Counted from the first letter of the stretch, positions 54,221 through 62,769 are shown. The stretch is DNA of 64,000 nucleotides from Peribacillus simplex (GCF_030123325.1 NZ_CP126106.1:100001-164000); one strand, 5' to 3'. Translations and numbers: made by a program. Notes: generated by a model from the sequence alone, not told the origin.

Positions 54221-54249
54221 TTGACAATGAATATGGGAGAAGTTAATAT
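54221..54249 (+). promoter_or_regulatory. SigA promoter of rplM-rpsI
   Basis: A consensus TTGACA (54221-54226) and TAATAT (54244-54249) with 17 nt between. Transcription would start just ahead of the L13 leader element. Confidence 0.75.
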
Positions 54250-54263
54250 AATATGGTATGTAT

Positions 54264-54304
54264 TTTAATCCCACGATAAGCCCCGGAAGTTTATTGTGAT
54301 TGAA
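54264..54304 (+). promoter_or_regulatory. L13 leader element
   Basis: TCCCACGATAA (from 54269) pairs imperfectly with TTATTGTGA around a loop GCCCCGGAAGT. Placement directly before rplM and the GCCCCGGAAG loop resemble the ribosomal protein L13 leader of Firmicutes, which is thought to mediate feedback. The identification comes from memory of the family. Confidence 0.6.
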
Positions 54305-54345
54305 AATAAATATAAAAAATTAAAAAGTTTTTTAGGAGGTTAACC

Positions 54346-54783
54346 ATGCGTACGACATTTATGGCGAAAGCTAATGAAGTAGAACGTAAATGGTATGTGA
54401 TTGACGCTGAAGGCAAAACTTTGGGTCGCCTTTCTACTGAAGTAGCATCCATCTTACGTGGTAAACATAAACCAACTTTTACACCGAACATTGACACTGG
54501 TGATCATGTAATTCTTATCAATGTTGAAAAAATCCACTTGACTGGTAAAAAATTGACAGACAAAATTTACTACCGTCACACTATGCATCCAGGCGGTCTT
54601 AAAACTAGAACTGCTCTTGAAATGCGTACAAACTACCCTGAGAGAATGCTTGAACTTGCTATCAAAGGTATGCTTCCAAAGAATTCTCTTGGTCGTCAAA
54701 TCTACAAAAAATTACACGTATACGCTGGAGCTGAGCACCCACACGCTGCTCAACAACCAGAAGTATACGAATTACGCGGATAA
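54346..54783 (+). CDS. rplM: 50S ribosomal protein L13
   Basis: L13 is an early assembly protein. The 145-residue protein MRTTFMAKANEVERKWYVID contains GKTLGRLSTEVASILRGKHK and the signature MLPKNSLGRQIYKKLHVYAG. TAGGAGGTTAACC precedes the ATG. It pairs with rpsI, as in most bacteria. Confidence 0.97.
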   Translation: MRTTFMAKANEVERKWYVIDAEGKTLGRLSTEVASILRGKHKPTFTPNIDTGDHVILINVEKIHLTGKKLTDKIYYRHTMHPGGLKTRTALEMRTNYPERMLELAIKGMLPKNSLGRQIYKKLHVYAGAEHPHAAQQPEVYELRG

Positions 54784-54803
54784 TTACTAAGGAGGTTACT
54801 ATC

Positions 54804-55196
54804 TTGGCACAAGTTCAATATTATGGTACTGGTCGCCGTAAGAGCTCAGTAGCTCGTGTACGTTTAGTACCAGGCGAAGGTCGCATCGTTATTAACGGTC
54901 GTGACATCAATGAATATATTCCTTTCGCAGCATTACGTGAAGTTGTTAACCAACCACTAGTTGCAACAGAAACTACTGGAAATTACGACGTTCTAGTAAA
55001 CGTTAGCGGTGGTGGATACACTGGTCAAGCTGGAGCAATCCGTCACGGTATCGCTCGTGCATTGCTACAAGTTGATCCAGAATACCGTCCATCTCTTAAA
55101 ACTGCTGGTTTACTAACTCGTGACCCACGTATGAAAGAACGTAAAAAATACGGTCTTAAAGGCGCACGTCGTGCACCTCAGTTCTCAAAACGTTAA
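54804..55196 (+). CDS. rpsI: 30S ribosomal protein S9
   Basis: S9's C-terminal tail (APQFSKR) reaches the P-site tRNA anticodon. The 130-residue protein starts with TTG 54804 (MAQVQYYGTGRRKSSVARVR), after AAGGAGGTTAC. The signature GGGYTGQAGAIRHGIARALL is present. A terminator follows. Confidence 0.97.
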   Translation: MAQVQYYGTGRRKSSVARVRLVPGEGRIVINGRDINEYIPFAALREVVNQPLVATETTGNYDVLVNVSGGGYTGQAGAIRHGIARALLQVDPEYRPSLKTAGLLTRDPRMKERKKYGLKGARRAPQFSKR

Positions 55197-55215
55197 TTCT
55201 ATTACCGTTTCGAAA

Positions 55216-55249
55216 GGCTCTCAACCATTTTGGTTGGGGGTCTTTTTTT
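55216..55249 (+). terminator. terminator after rpsI
   Basis: GGCTCTCAACC / GGTTGGGGGTC, with three G-U pairs, then T7. Confidence 0.9.
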
Positions 55250-55303
55250 ATCCGGAAAAAGATGTTGATCACAGCACGGACCATGAACTTATATATTAAA
55301 AAT

Positions 55304-55341
55304 AATAAAGCATATCTGGGATATCCCAGATATGCTTTATT
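55304..55341. terminator. perfect 38-bp palindrome, probable bidirectional terminator
   Basis: The sequence from 55304 to 55341 equals its own reverse complement; its centre is GGGATATCCC. Flanks are T-rich on both strands. It lies between rpsI and the oppositely oriented efflux gene, so it probably ends transcripts from both sides. Confidence 0.8.
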
Positions 55342-55365
55342 TTAAAGATTGCATTGTTGTCGATT

Positions 55366-56820
55366 TTAGTTAGGGGATTCACTTTCACTTTTTTTAATTG
55401 CGGCTTTTTTCGGCATAAAGCATGCAAAAATTAACGCCACAAAAGATAGGATTAACATGAAAACATAGGCACCACTTGAGCCAAAGATAGAAGCCAATGC
55501 CTCTAGTTGTATATCTGTAATGTTTTCATTTTGCATTGATAGCTCAGAGGCATGTGAAGTTGCTTGCATTGTATATACTGTGACGACAACGGCTGTTCCA
55601 ATAGCACCTGACAATTGGCGGATGGTATTATTTACAGCTGAACCATGGGAACACAATTCTCCTGGTAAAGCATTCAATCCTGCTGTATTTAAAGGCATGG
55701 TAATAAAGCTTAATCCAATCCGTAATAAAATGGTACGAACCATTAAATAGATATAGGTTGTGGATTCGTTTAGATCTATGACTCCCCACATAGAAACAAT
55801 GATAAATACTAAACCTGTAATAAAGAGTGGTTTAGCACCGTATTTATCATACATTTTACCAGTGACAGGGGACAAGAAGGCGTTGATCACAGCTCCTGGC
55901 AATAACAGTAAACCTGCTTCAAATGCTGTAAAGCCCCGTCCATTCTGCAAGTAAATTGGTAAAAGAATTAAATCCGCATACATAATCATCGTAATGAGTA
56001 CATTGATGAAAGATGTGAGCGTGAAAACTTTGTATTTAAATACAGATAAATTCAATAATGGATAGCTGGATTTCATTTGACGTAAACAGAATAGAGCCGT
56101 CACGATTATTCCGGCGATAATTGTAGTAATGATAATGGGATTATCCCATCCCTTGTTTCCGGCGCTGCTAAATCCAAATAATATGCAGCCAAAACCAATC
56201 GTTGATAAAATGACACTTTTGGTATCTAATTTTGCTTTTGTTGTCTCTGCAACATTCATTAAATATTTGAACGCTAGAACAATGACGATTATGATAAATG
56301 GGGTTAACCCAATAAACAACCATCTCCATGAAACATATTCAATGATAAAACCAGATAATGTAGGTGCTATGGCTGGAGCAAAAATTATCGCAAAGCCGAT
56401 TGTCCCCATAATACTTCCACGCTTTTCGCTAGGATATAAATATAAAATGACTGTCATCATTAGAGGCATTATAATCCCGGCACCAATTGCTTGAATCATT
56501 CTTCCCGTTAACAGCATGCCAAAATTCACCGCACATGCACTAAGTGCAGATCCGATTAACAAAAAGAACATCGAGCTAATAAATAGCTGCCTTGTTGCAA
56601 ACCGTTTCATTAAAAAAGCCGTAATCGGCACTAAAACACCGTTTACTAGCATAAATCCCGTTGATAACCATTGAACAGTTGCAGCAGTTACATGAAATAC
56701 GTCCATTAAACCACTTAATGCAACATTTAATAAAGTTTGATTTAATGTTGATAAAAAACAGCCAGCAATCAGTACAATTAATAAAATCTTTTTATTTCCT
56801 TCTGTTATTTCATTTTTCAT
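55366..56820 (-). CDS. DHA2-family MFS multidrug efflux transporter
   Basis: The 484-residue protein is a drug:H+ antiporter of the EmrB/QacA (DHA2) type, probably with 14 transmembrane helices. Visible features are FLSTLNQTLLNVAL in helix 1, then TAATVQWLSTGFMLVNGVLV, and the A-type loop FLMKRFATRQLF. Helix 5 carries AIGAGIIMPL and GPAIAPTLSG-like FAPAIAPTLSGFI (motif C), typical of exporters. Substrates cannot be told from sequence. A divergent tetR gene and palindromes in the spacer suggest inducible control. The gene is not part of the conserved Bacillus order here, so it is probably an insertion. Confidence 0.9.
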   Translation of the reverse strand: MKNEITEGNKKILLIVLIAGCFLSTLNQTLLNVALSGLMDVFHVTAATVQWLSTGFMLVNGVLVPITAFLMKRFATRQLFISSMFFLLIGSALSACAVNFGMLLTGRMIQAIGAGIIMPLMMTVILYLYPSEKRGSIMGTIGFAIIFAPAIAPTLSGFIIEYVSWRWLFIGLTPFIIIVIVLAFKYLMNVAETTKAKLDTKSVILSTIGFGCILFGFSSAGNKGWDNPIIITTIIAGIIVTALFCLRQMKSSYPLLNLSVFKYKVFTLTSFINVLITMIMYADLILLPIYLQNGRGFTAFEAGLLLLPGAVINAFLSPVTGKMYDKYGAKPLFITGLVFIIVSMWGVIDLNESTTYIYLMVRTILLRIGLSFITMPLNTAGLNALPGELCSHGSAVNNTIRQLSGAIGTAVVVTVYTMQATSHASELSMQNENITDIQLEALASIFGSSGAYVFMLILSFVALIFACFMPKKAAIKKSESESPN

Positions 56821-56860
56821 TCGTAAACTCCTTTATTTTTGACTTGCATTCTCAACATCG

Positions 56861-56957
56861 TGTCGATAAAATCGATGGTAACAAAAAAATATGTTGCTTA
56901 CCATGAACAGTTTTCTTGAAAATGTTCACTAATCGACATAGGAATTTATGCTGTCGA
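56861..56957. promoter_or_regulatory. operator candidates between the efflux gene and tetR
   Basis: Three inverted repeats lie in the divergent spacer: TCGATAAAATCGA (56863-56875), TGAACA-N13-TGTTCA (56904-56928, arms extendable to GAACAGTTTTC / GAAAATGTTC), and TCGACA-N13-TGTCGA (56933-56957). The last two share the 6-13-6 layout, as would suit a dimeric TetR regulator. Which, if any, is bound is unknown. Confidence 0.6.
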
Positions 56958-56990
56958 GCAAGTCAAAGAAAATCTATAAAGGAGTTAAAA

Positions 56991-57539
56991 ATGTCTATTC
57001 CTAAGAAAGAAGATCCTCGTACGATTCGGTCAAGAGAAATGTTTAAGAACGCTGTCATTGCTCTCTTATCCGAGGACCCTGCCATTTCAAATTTAACGGT
57101 TCAGCAAATCGCAGCCAAAGCAGGATTAAACCGGACAACATTTTACCTGCATTATCAGGATATTCAAGATTTACTAACACAAATCACCGATGAGATTTTA
57201 AATGAGCTTTCTGATAAAATTTTTGCTTTAATACATGCAAAAGATTTATCAGAAAAACAGCAGCTAACTCAATTACTTGATTATTTATATATCCATCGAA
57301 ATTATTTACTCATTTTATTTAAGACGAATCAGTTTGAGGAACAATTGTTTACATTATTAAAGCATTTAGTAGAAATAAGAAGGAAGAATACCAAGAAGGA
57401 TTTACCTGCTGATTATGTTGACATTGATATTAAAACGGCCTCATTGGTAGGCATTATAATATGGTGGTTAAGAAAGGGGCTTCATTTTAGTTCGGATTAT
57501 ATTGCCAACCAAATTTATTTAATGTACAGAGTGCAATGA
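56991..57539 (+). CDS. TetR/AcrR family transcriptional regulator
   Basis: The 182-residue protein has a TetR-type DNA-binding domain at about 12-60, with the helix-turn-helix and following helix QQIAAKAGLNRTTFYLHYQD. The C-terminal ligand domain is not assigned; it contains DLPADYVDIDIKTASLVGII and ends with a hydrophobic stretch typical of TetR family C-domains. I chose ATG 56991 (MSIPKKEDPRT), preceded by AAAGGAGTT; an in-frame upstream ATG at 56916 falls among the operators. It lies divergent to the efflux gene and probably represses it. Confidence 0.9.
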   Translation: MSIPKKEDPRTIRSREMFKNAVIALLSEDPAISNLTVQQIAAKAGLNRTTFYLHYQDIQDLLTQITDEILNELSDKIFALIHAKDLSEKQQLTQLLDYLYIHRNYLLILFKTNQFEEQLFTLLKHLVEIRRKNTKKDLPADYVDIDIKTASLVGIIIWWLRKGLHFSSDYIANQIYLMYRVQ

Positions 57540-57809
57540 TTCTAAAACCGTTTGAAAGAATCTTGAATTTCATTAAGTCTTTGTTATGCCCTGAATAAAA
57601 TGAGACCTTATCATGCCATCCATCCCAGTCTTCCAGACTCAATGCAAATGAAACCCGCGGTGAGGGGCTTCAGATGTTGATGATAGTCATGTTCCATTTG
57701 TTTACACATGAGTTTATTTATGTAATACTGAATTTTTTGTGAAATCCATATTTATTAAGTTCCTGTTTAGGAGTATGATAATACTTAAAAAAAAGAAAGA
57801 GGACTTCAT

Positions 57810-58340
57810 ATGAATTCAACATACTCACCGATTGAAACTACTAAAACAAAAGCTTTGGTCATCAATGCGCTATTCATTGCATTAACCCTTGTAGCGACAA
57901 TGTTCATCAACATCAAGCTCCCGATAATGGGTAACGGCGGCCTGATCCATCTGGGTAACGTTCCCCTTTTTATAGCTGCTTTGGTTTATGGCAAAAAAAC
58001 AGGAGCGATAGCAGGCGCCTTCGGTATGGCCTTCTTCGATCTTTTCTCTGGTTGGGCAGCATGGGCACCGTTTACATTCGTCATCGTAGGAGCAATGGGC
58101 TATCTAGCCGGTCTTATATCCGAAAGGGTACCGGGCAAAAGAGAACTTGTATACACGATCGCTGTTGCCGTTGCGTTGATCATAAAAATCGTCGGCTATT
58201 ATTTTGTCGAAGTTATTCTTTATGGTAACTGGATACAGCCATTTGGCTCCATCCCCGGAAACGTGATGCAGGTCGTTATAGCTGGTATAATTGTAGTGCC
58301 GCTTGCAGGTCGCTTAAAGAAAAGAGCTGGACAGATATAA
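57810..58340 (+). CDS. ECF transporter S component (substrate unknown)
   Basis: The 176-residue protein has five to six hydrophobic helices and the S-component features GGLIHLGNVPLFIAALVYGK (about 46-65) and AGAFGMAFFDLFSGWAAWAP (about 71-90). S components capture a vitamin or precursor and need EcfA1, EcfA2 and EcfT, encoded 4.5 kb upstream. It resembles the ECF-type riboflavin/pyrimidine-precursor group (DUF1393-like), but I cannot name the substrate. AAAGAGGAC precedes the ATG. No riboswitch is evident in the 270-nt upstream gap; a weak promoter, TTTACA near 57700, is possible. Confidence 0.85.
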   Translation: MNSTYSPIETTKTKALVINALFIALTLVATMFINIKLPIMGNGGLIHLGNVPLFIAALVYGKKTGAIAGAFGMAFFDLFSGWAAWAPFTFVIVGAMGYLAGLISERVPGKRELVYTIAVAVALIIKIVGYYFVEVILYGNWIQPFGSIPGNVMQVVIAGIIVVPLAGRLKKRAGQI

Positions 58341-58493
58341 ACAAAAAATAGGAAGCCATTACAAACTTTGTGTTTGTTGCACCACCTTTGGATGTTGTAA
58401 AGCGCTCTGATCCTCAGGCAGTTTAAAAAGGCATCCGGCTAAGTGAGCGGGTAATAAATGAATTCGCTATTATAAAATGTTATATCATTTGAG

Positions 58494-58530
58494 AAAGGAC
58501 ATCCGTAAACCATGGATGTCCTTTTTATCT
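58494..58530 (+). terminator. terminator after the S-component gene
   Basis: AAAGGACATCC / GGATGTCCTTT, a perfect 11-bp stem with loop GTAAACCAT, followed by TTTATC. It lies 150 nt after the preceding stop codon. Confidence 0.85.
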
Positions 58531-58920
58531 TAATGGACTACAAAGCCTGAAGGTCTCATGGAGGAAGGCTGACTTAAGTTTAAGGAAGAACACGACATGA
58601 ATAATCTGTATTGATCAAGGTCCAAATAGACATGCGCAGTGAGCGACCCAAGTCGGCAAGGTCAGCCTCGGGTAGCTGCCTGAGTGGCGGGTTACGGGAG
58701 AAAACTCCAATTTTCTAACATTAAGTTTCTTGTGCAGTCTGCACTTTAACAGGTTTCTTATCATATTGCATATCGATATGCCTTTTTCAATTACCTGCTG
58801 AACCTATCCTCATTATTTTTTGCCAATGGAATAAATGAATGGTTCAAAATAGAACGCTAAAACTAAATTATGTCTTGGGAAATAATTTTGGGAAATGGGG
58901 AATTGCCCCGGAGGTGAATT
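58530..58920. other. non-coding stretch with GC-rich pairings, unassigned
   Basis: No open frame resembles a gene. Complementary segments AGGCTGAC (58566-58573) and GTCAGCCT (58661-58668), plus a hairpin CTCGGG / CCTGAG (58667-58684), suggest a structured RNA or the trace of something lost. In B. subtilis the gene ybaJ lies between rpsI and ybaK; it is absent here. The last ~200 nt are AT-rich and I see nothing in them. Confidence 0.3.
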
Positions 58921-59346
58921 ATGGCTGTGATATTAGGTTTACAGGAGATGCAAAGGGAAAGGCAATTGAAGTTCGAACGTAGGCTGCTCAGGGAACTTTC
59001 TATCGAGGATATGAAGGGAAGGATTCAGCGTTACTTCGGACAGGATCTGATGGATGTTTTGGAGGAAGGCTACTTTGATGTCGCCATCGAGGCTTATTTA
59101 TTAGGGGCGAACTATAGTAAGTTTGGCTATTATGGTGAGTCGGAAGAAGATGTAAGGTCCAGGTGTTGGAAGGAAGAGAAGTTTTTGGTCGATACTCTTT
59201 TTAACTTTATTTTGTATTGGCGGGAAGTTACAGCGAATAACGCTTTCGATGAAGGTTTGTTTTATTGTTGTGAAGGGTTTGTTGGGGATTGGTGGCTGGA
59301 TGGCTTTAAGACGGGGGAAAAGCGATATAAAATGAAACTGCATTAA
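58921..59346 (+). CDS. ybaK: YbaK family protein (DUF2521), function unknown
   Basis: The 141-residue protein begins MAVILGLQEMQRERQLKFER and is charged and largely helical in the first 60 residues, with several aromatic residues towards the C-terminus and no membrane segment. Its position just before cwlD matches YbaK of B. subtilis, from which the name is inferred. It is not known what it does. CCGGAGGTG precedes the ATG. Confidence 0.75.
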   Translation: MAVILGLQEMQRERQLKFERRLLRELSIEDMKGRIQRYFGQDLMDVLEEGYFDVAIEAYLLGANYSKFGYYGESEEDVRSRCWKEEKFLVDTLFNFILYWREVTANNAFDEGLFYCCEGFVGDWWLDGFKTGEKRYKMKLH

Positions 59347-59429
59347 GAAGGCAAAAATCCCATTCCTTGTTCTAATTTCATGGTTTGTCCCATACTTTTT
59401 AGTAGAGAGACCATGGAAGGGGAAAGGTC

Positions 59430-60146
59430 ATGCGCAGAAAGCTGAAATATACAGGGATTGCTATGGGAATGTTTGTCCTTTTTTTAATTGTGACGTTTAA
59501 ATTTGTTGAAGATGATTCTTGGGACTCCTGGAACCTTCCTTTGGCAGGTAAGGTCATCATCTTGGATGCAGGTCACGGAGGAATGGACGGCGGGGCAAAT
59601 GTACAAGAGGTTATGGAAAAGGAAATTGCCCTTTCCGTTTCATTAAAGGTCAGGGACTATTTACAGGAACAGGGTGCCCTTGTCATCATGACACGTGAGA
59701 AGGATGAAGATTTAGCAGAGGGAAATACAAAGGGGATCCGCCAGCGAAAACAGGAGGACTTACGGAACCGGGTTGAAATGATCAATGATTCGGAAGCGGA
59801 CTTATTCTTAAGCATTCATTTGAACTCTTTTCCATCAGCGTCATCGAAAGGTGCCCAGACCTTTTATACAAACAGGTTTGAGGAAAATGAACAGGTGGCA
59901 AAATTCATTCAGACTGAAATCATTAGAAACCTGGAAAATACAAAGCGCGATGCCAAAACGATTAATCATGTGTATTTAATGAACTATGCCAAGAAACCGG
60001 GGGCTCTTGTGGAAATTGGATTTCTTTCGAATTCCGAGGAAAGGGAACGCCTTATCAGTGATAAGTATCAAGAAAAGGTTGCCAGTTCGATTTATATGGG
60101 TATTTTACGGTACTTTACAGAAGAAAAACTATCGGATGAAAAGTGA
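59430..60146 (+). CDS. cwlD: N-acetylmuramoyl-L-alanine amidase CwlD
   Basis: CwlD removes the peptide side chain from muramic acid in spore cortex, so that PdaA can form muramic-delta-lactam, needed for germination. The 238-residue protein has one N-terminal hydrophobic segment (about 5-25) and an amidase_3 domain with the zinc-site motif LDAGHGGMDGGA near 46, SIHLNSF near 130, and catalytic Glu in LVEIGFLSNSEE. Its product partner in cortex modification, GerD-linked germination, is supported by nearby gerD. Confidence 0.95.
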   Translation: MRRKLKYTGIAMGMFVLFLIVTFKFVEDDSWDSWNLPLAGKVIILDAGHGGMDGGANVQEVMEKEIALSVSLKVRDYLQEQGALVIMTREKDEDLAEGNTKGIRQRKQEDLRNRVEMINDSEADLFLSIHLNSFPSASSKGAQTFYTNRFEENEQVAKFIQTEIIRNLENTKRDAKTINHVYLMNYAKKPGALVEIGFLSNSEERERLISDKYQEKVASSIYMGILRYFTEEKLSDEK

Positions 60147-60152
60147 TGTCTG

Positions 60153-60180
60153 GGTCTTGTAAGGTACAAGGCCTTTTTAT
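60153..60180 (+). terminator. terminator after cwlD
   Basis: GGTCTTGT / ACAAGGCC (one G-U pair) with a short loop AAGGT, then TTTTTATT, 7 nt after the cwlD stop. Confidence 0.8.
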
Positions 60181-60286
60181 TATGGGGAGAATCATCAGGT
60201 TTCGCATGCGGGGCAGATAATAAGCTTTCTTTCCGTAATATGTTATACTGAAAAATGGGAAAATAAAATTCAAAGGGGTGCTCGAC

Positions 60287-61345
60287 TTGTTAACAGAAGA
60301 GAAAGTACTGAATTTATTAAAGGATCTTAAAGACCCTTTTCTACATAAAAACCTTGAAGAGACAAATGGAATTATAGAAATCAAAATAAAACCTGAAAAG
60401 AATCATGTAAGCGTTAAACTTGCGATTGCGAAAACGGGGACTGCCGAACAATTGCAAATGCAATCGGAAGTTGTGGACTTGCTGAAAACGAACGGGGCGG
60501 AATCGGTGGGCATCCGTTTCACGGAGCTTTCAGAAGAGGAGTTAGCCAAGCATCGTGAAAGCATTCCTCAGGATGAAGCGGACCATGGTTTGCTTGGACC
60601 TAACAGCAAAACACAATTCATCGCGATCGCCAGTGGTAAAGGCGGAGTGGGGAAATCCACGATTTCAGTGAATTTCGCTACTTCACTTGCTCGTTTGGGT
60701 AAAAAGGTCGGACTGGTTGATGCCGATATTTATGGATTCAGCGTACCTGATATGATGGGGATAACAAAAAGACCGGTTGTTCGCGGGGAAAAAATCATTC
60801 CTGTAGAACGCTTTGGCGTTCAAGTGATCTCAATGGGCTTTTTTGTAGAGGATAACGCTCCGATCATCTGGAGAGGACCGATGCTGGGGAAAATGCTTAA
60901 CAGTTTCTTTAATGAAGTGGAATGGGGAGATTTGGACTATTTGGTCCTTGACTTACCGCCGGGTACAGGCGATGTTGCTTTGGACGTGCATACGATGCTC
61001 CCTTCATGTAAAGAAATCATCGTTACGACACCGCATCCGACTGCAGCCTTCGTTGCGGCAAGAGCAGGTGCCATGGCCATCAAGACAGAACACGAAGTCA
61101 TTGGTGTCATAGAGAATATGTCATTCTTCGAAAGTAAAACGACCGGTGAAAAAGAGTATGTATTCGGAAAAGGCGGCGGCGTGAAGCTTGCAGAAGAGCT
61201 TCGTACAGAAGTTTTAGGTCAACTTCCCCTGCAACAGCCAGATTGGAACGAAGAGGACTTTGCTCCATCCATTTACGCAGCGGACCATAGACTCGGCAGG
61301 ATTTACGAAGATATTGCCAAAAAGGTCATTGAAAAACTACAATGA
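60287..61345 (+). CDS. salA: Mrp/ApbC family ATPase SalA
   Basis: SalA is a Mrp-type P-loop ATPase; in B. subtilis it represses scoC and so stimulates extracellular protease genes. Related proteins carry iron-sulfur clusters. The 352-residue protein has an N-terminal DUF59-like domain (about 1-90) and an ATPase domain with the deviant Walker A GKGGVGKST (about 117-125) and VLDLPPGTGDVALD. I chose TTG 60287 (MLTEEKVLNLL), 8 nt after AAAGGGGTG; GTG 60278 is the alternative and overlaps that site. Confidence 0.93.
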   Translation: MLTEEKVLNLLKDLKDPFLHKNLEETNGIIEIKIKPEKNHVSVKLAIAKTGTAEQLQMQSEVVDLLKTNGAESVGIRFTELSEEELAKHRESIPQDEADHGLLGPNSKTQFIAIASGKGGVGKSTISVNFATSLARLGKKVGLVDADIYGFSVPDMMGITKRPVVRGEKIIPVERFGVQVISMGFFVEDNAPIIWRGPMLGKMLNSFFNEVEWGDLDYLVLDLPPGTGDVALDVHTMLPSCKEIIVTTPHPTAAFVAARAGAMAIKTEHEVIGVIENMSFFESKTTGEKEYVFGKGGGVKLAEELRTEVLGQLPLQQPDWNEEDFAPSIYAADHRLGRIYEDIAKKVIEKLQ

Positions 61346-61384
61346 AAAAGAAGGCTGATTCCGTTTGGAATCAGCCTCTTTTCA
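61346..61384. terminator. bidirectional terminator between salA and gerD
   Basis: AAGGCTGATTCC / GGAATCAGCCTCTTTT with a GTTT loop. T-rich sequence follows on both strands, so it can end salA and the reverse gerD transcript. Confidence 0.88.
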
Positions 61385-61390
61385 TTCTTT

Positions 61391-61951
61391 TTACTTTTTC
61401 TCCTTCTCTACCGCTTTACTGGCCGCTTTATCCAATTTCTCTTGCATTTTCGCTTGAAGGAGGGGACTTTCCATGGTTTCAAGGATCAGCTCTTTATAGA
61501 CCGACCGCATCTCCTTGGTTTTTAATAACTTATTCATTTCTTTTTCCATATCCGGTTCTTTCATTATTTCCATGAGCATTCCACGATACTGAGGATCAGC
61601 AGTTAAGTCCTTCAATACCTTTTTATGTTCGTCTTCTAATGCTTTAGCATAAGCGGAAGCAAATTCGGGATCATTAAATGTCTTTTTCCAAAATTCCTTC
61701 CCTTTATCTGAAGTGACAATATCTTCAATGGATTTCTTAATGTCTTCCGAATCCATAATAAGTTCAGCTTTCGTTTTATCATCAGTGATGATATCCTGGA
61801 TGGCTTTTTTTCCATCATCTGTCTTCAAGATATCGACGACCATTTTCTTTGTCTCTTCATATTCCATTTTTTCTGCGCCTGCTCCATTTTGAGCACAACC
61901 GGAACAAACGAGTAAGAATGACGTGAAAAGCAAAGCAACTCCCACTCTCAT
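61391..61951 (-). CDS. gerD: spore germination lipoprotein GerD
   Basis: GerD is a trimeric scaffold in the spore inner membrane that clusters nutrient germination receptors. The 186-residue protein has a lipoprotein signal with the lipobox LVCSGC (cysteine near residue 19), then a helical region with KMVVDILKTDDGKKAIQDII, VTSDKGKEFWKKTF and MLMEIMKEPDMEKEM, typical of GerD. ATG 61951 has AAAGGGG upstream; longer in-frame starts (61969, 62089) lack a good site. The basic C-terminal tail fits the family. Confidence 0.93.
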   Translation of the reverse strand: MRVGVALLFTSFLLVCSGCAQNGAGAEKMEYEETKKMVVDILKTDDGKKAIQDIITDDKTKAELIMDSEDIKKSIEDIVTSDKGKEFWKKTFNDPEFASAYAKALEDEHKKVLKDLTADPQYRGMLMEIMKEPDMEKEMNKLLKTKEMRSVYKELILETMESPLLQAKMQEKLDKAASKAVEKEKK

Positions 61952-62088
61952 ACGCAGGGCCCCTTTCATCCTTCTTACTGTTAATATGGTTCCAATCGGC
62001 GATATTATTCCTTGGTGGAATAAGTGGATTTTTCCAAATTTGGTTGGTACAATTAAGGAAATGAAATAGAAATGTATGGAGGAAAACA

Positions 62089-62769
62089 ATGAACAGCCGT
62101 AATTTAGTTAAATTGTTTTTAACAACATTGCTTATAGGTGGCGTAACGGGCGGGGTTGTAGGGTTCTTGGCTCGATGGAGTGAGTTTAAGCCTTATTTTT
62201 CTTCTTTTGATATCAGTGCCATCCTATCAACTTTTATTTGGTTATTCGGTGTTGGATTAATTTTCAGTGTCATAAGCCAAGCCGGCTTTTTTGCCTATTT
62301 AACGATACATCGTTTTGGTCTGGGGATATTTAAAAGCGCTTACTTATGGAACTCCGTTCAAGTTGTACTTATTCTTTTTGTTGTATTCGATCTTGTTTAC
62401 CTGCGATATCTTAGCTTTGGTTCAGGAGAGGGGATCAGTTCCTACATCGTGTTAGCATTGGTTGTATTGGCTGCAGGGCTCATTACAGCTTATTTCAAAA
62501 TGAAACAAACGAATAAACAGTCGTTCATACCGGCCTTATTTTTCATGGTCGTGGTCACCGTTTTGGAGTGGATACCTGTCCTAAGTGCCAATGATGAAAG
62601 CTGGCTTTACTTCATGCTGTTTCCGTTGCTAGTCTGCAATGCTTATCAATTATTGGTTCTGAGCAAATTGATTGAACGTTCACAAAGGGAATTGGCCAGT
62701 AAAAGAGGGAGTAAGCAAACTCCGGCAAAGGGAAAGATGAAAGCCGGAGAACTGGGTAAAGGCAGCTAA
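62089..62769 (+). CDS. kbaA: KinB-signalling pathway activation protein KbaA
   Basis: KbaA is a membrane protein needed for full activity of the sporulation kinase KinB in B. subtilis. The 226-residue product has six predicted transmembrane segments and a charged C-terminal tail (SQRELASKRGSKQTPAKGKM), presumed cytoplasmic. It begins MNSRNLVKLFLTTLLIGGVT, with a GGAGG site. It is divergent from gerD, its usual neighbour, and opposed by pdaB. Confidence 0.92.
   Translation: MNSRNLVKLFLTTLLIGGVTGGVVGFLARWSEFKPYFSSFDISAILSTFIWLFGVGLIFSVISQAGFFAYLTIHRFGLGIFKSAYLWNSVQVVLILFVVFDLVYLRYLSFGSGEGISSYIVLALVVLAAGLITAYFKMKQTNKQSFIPALFFMVVVTVLEWIPVLSANDESWLYFMLFPLLVCNAYQLLVLSKLIERSQRELASKRGSKQTPAKGKMKAGELGKGS

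Noticed and set aside
55520..56494. Forward frames over the efflux gene
   Set aside because: They are complements of transmembrane codons; no start signal or similarity supports them.
61342..61575. 77-codon forward frame over gerD
   Set aside because: It overlaps the salA-gerD terminator and the gerD coding region in reverse.
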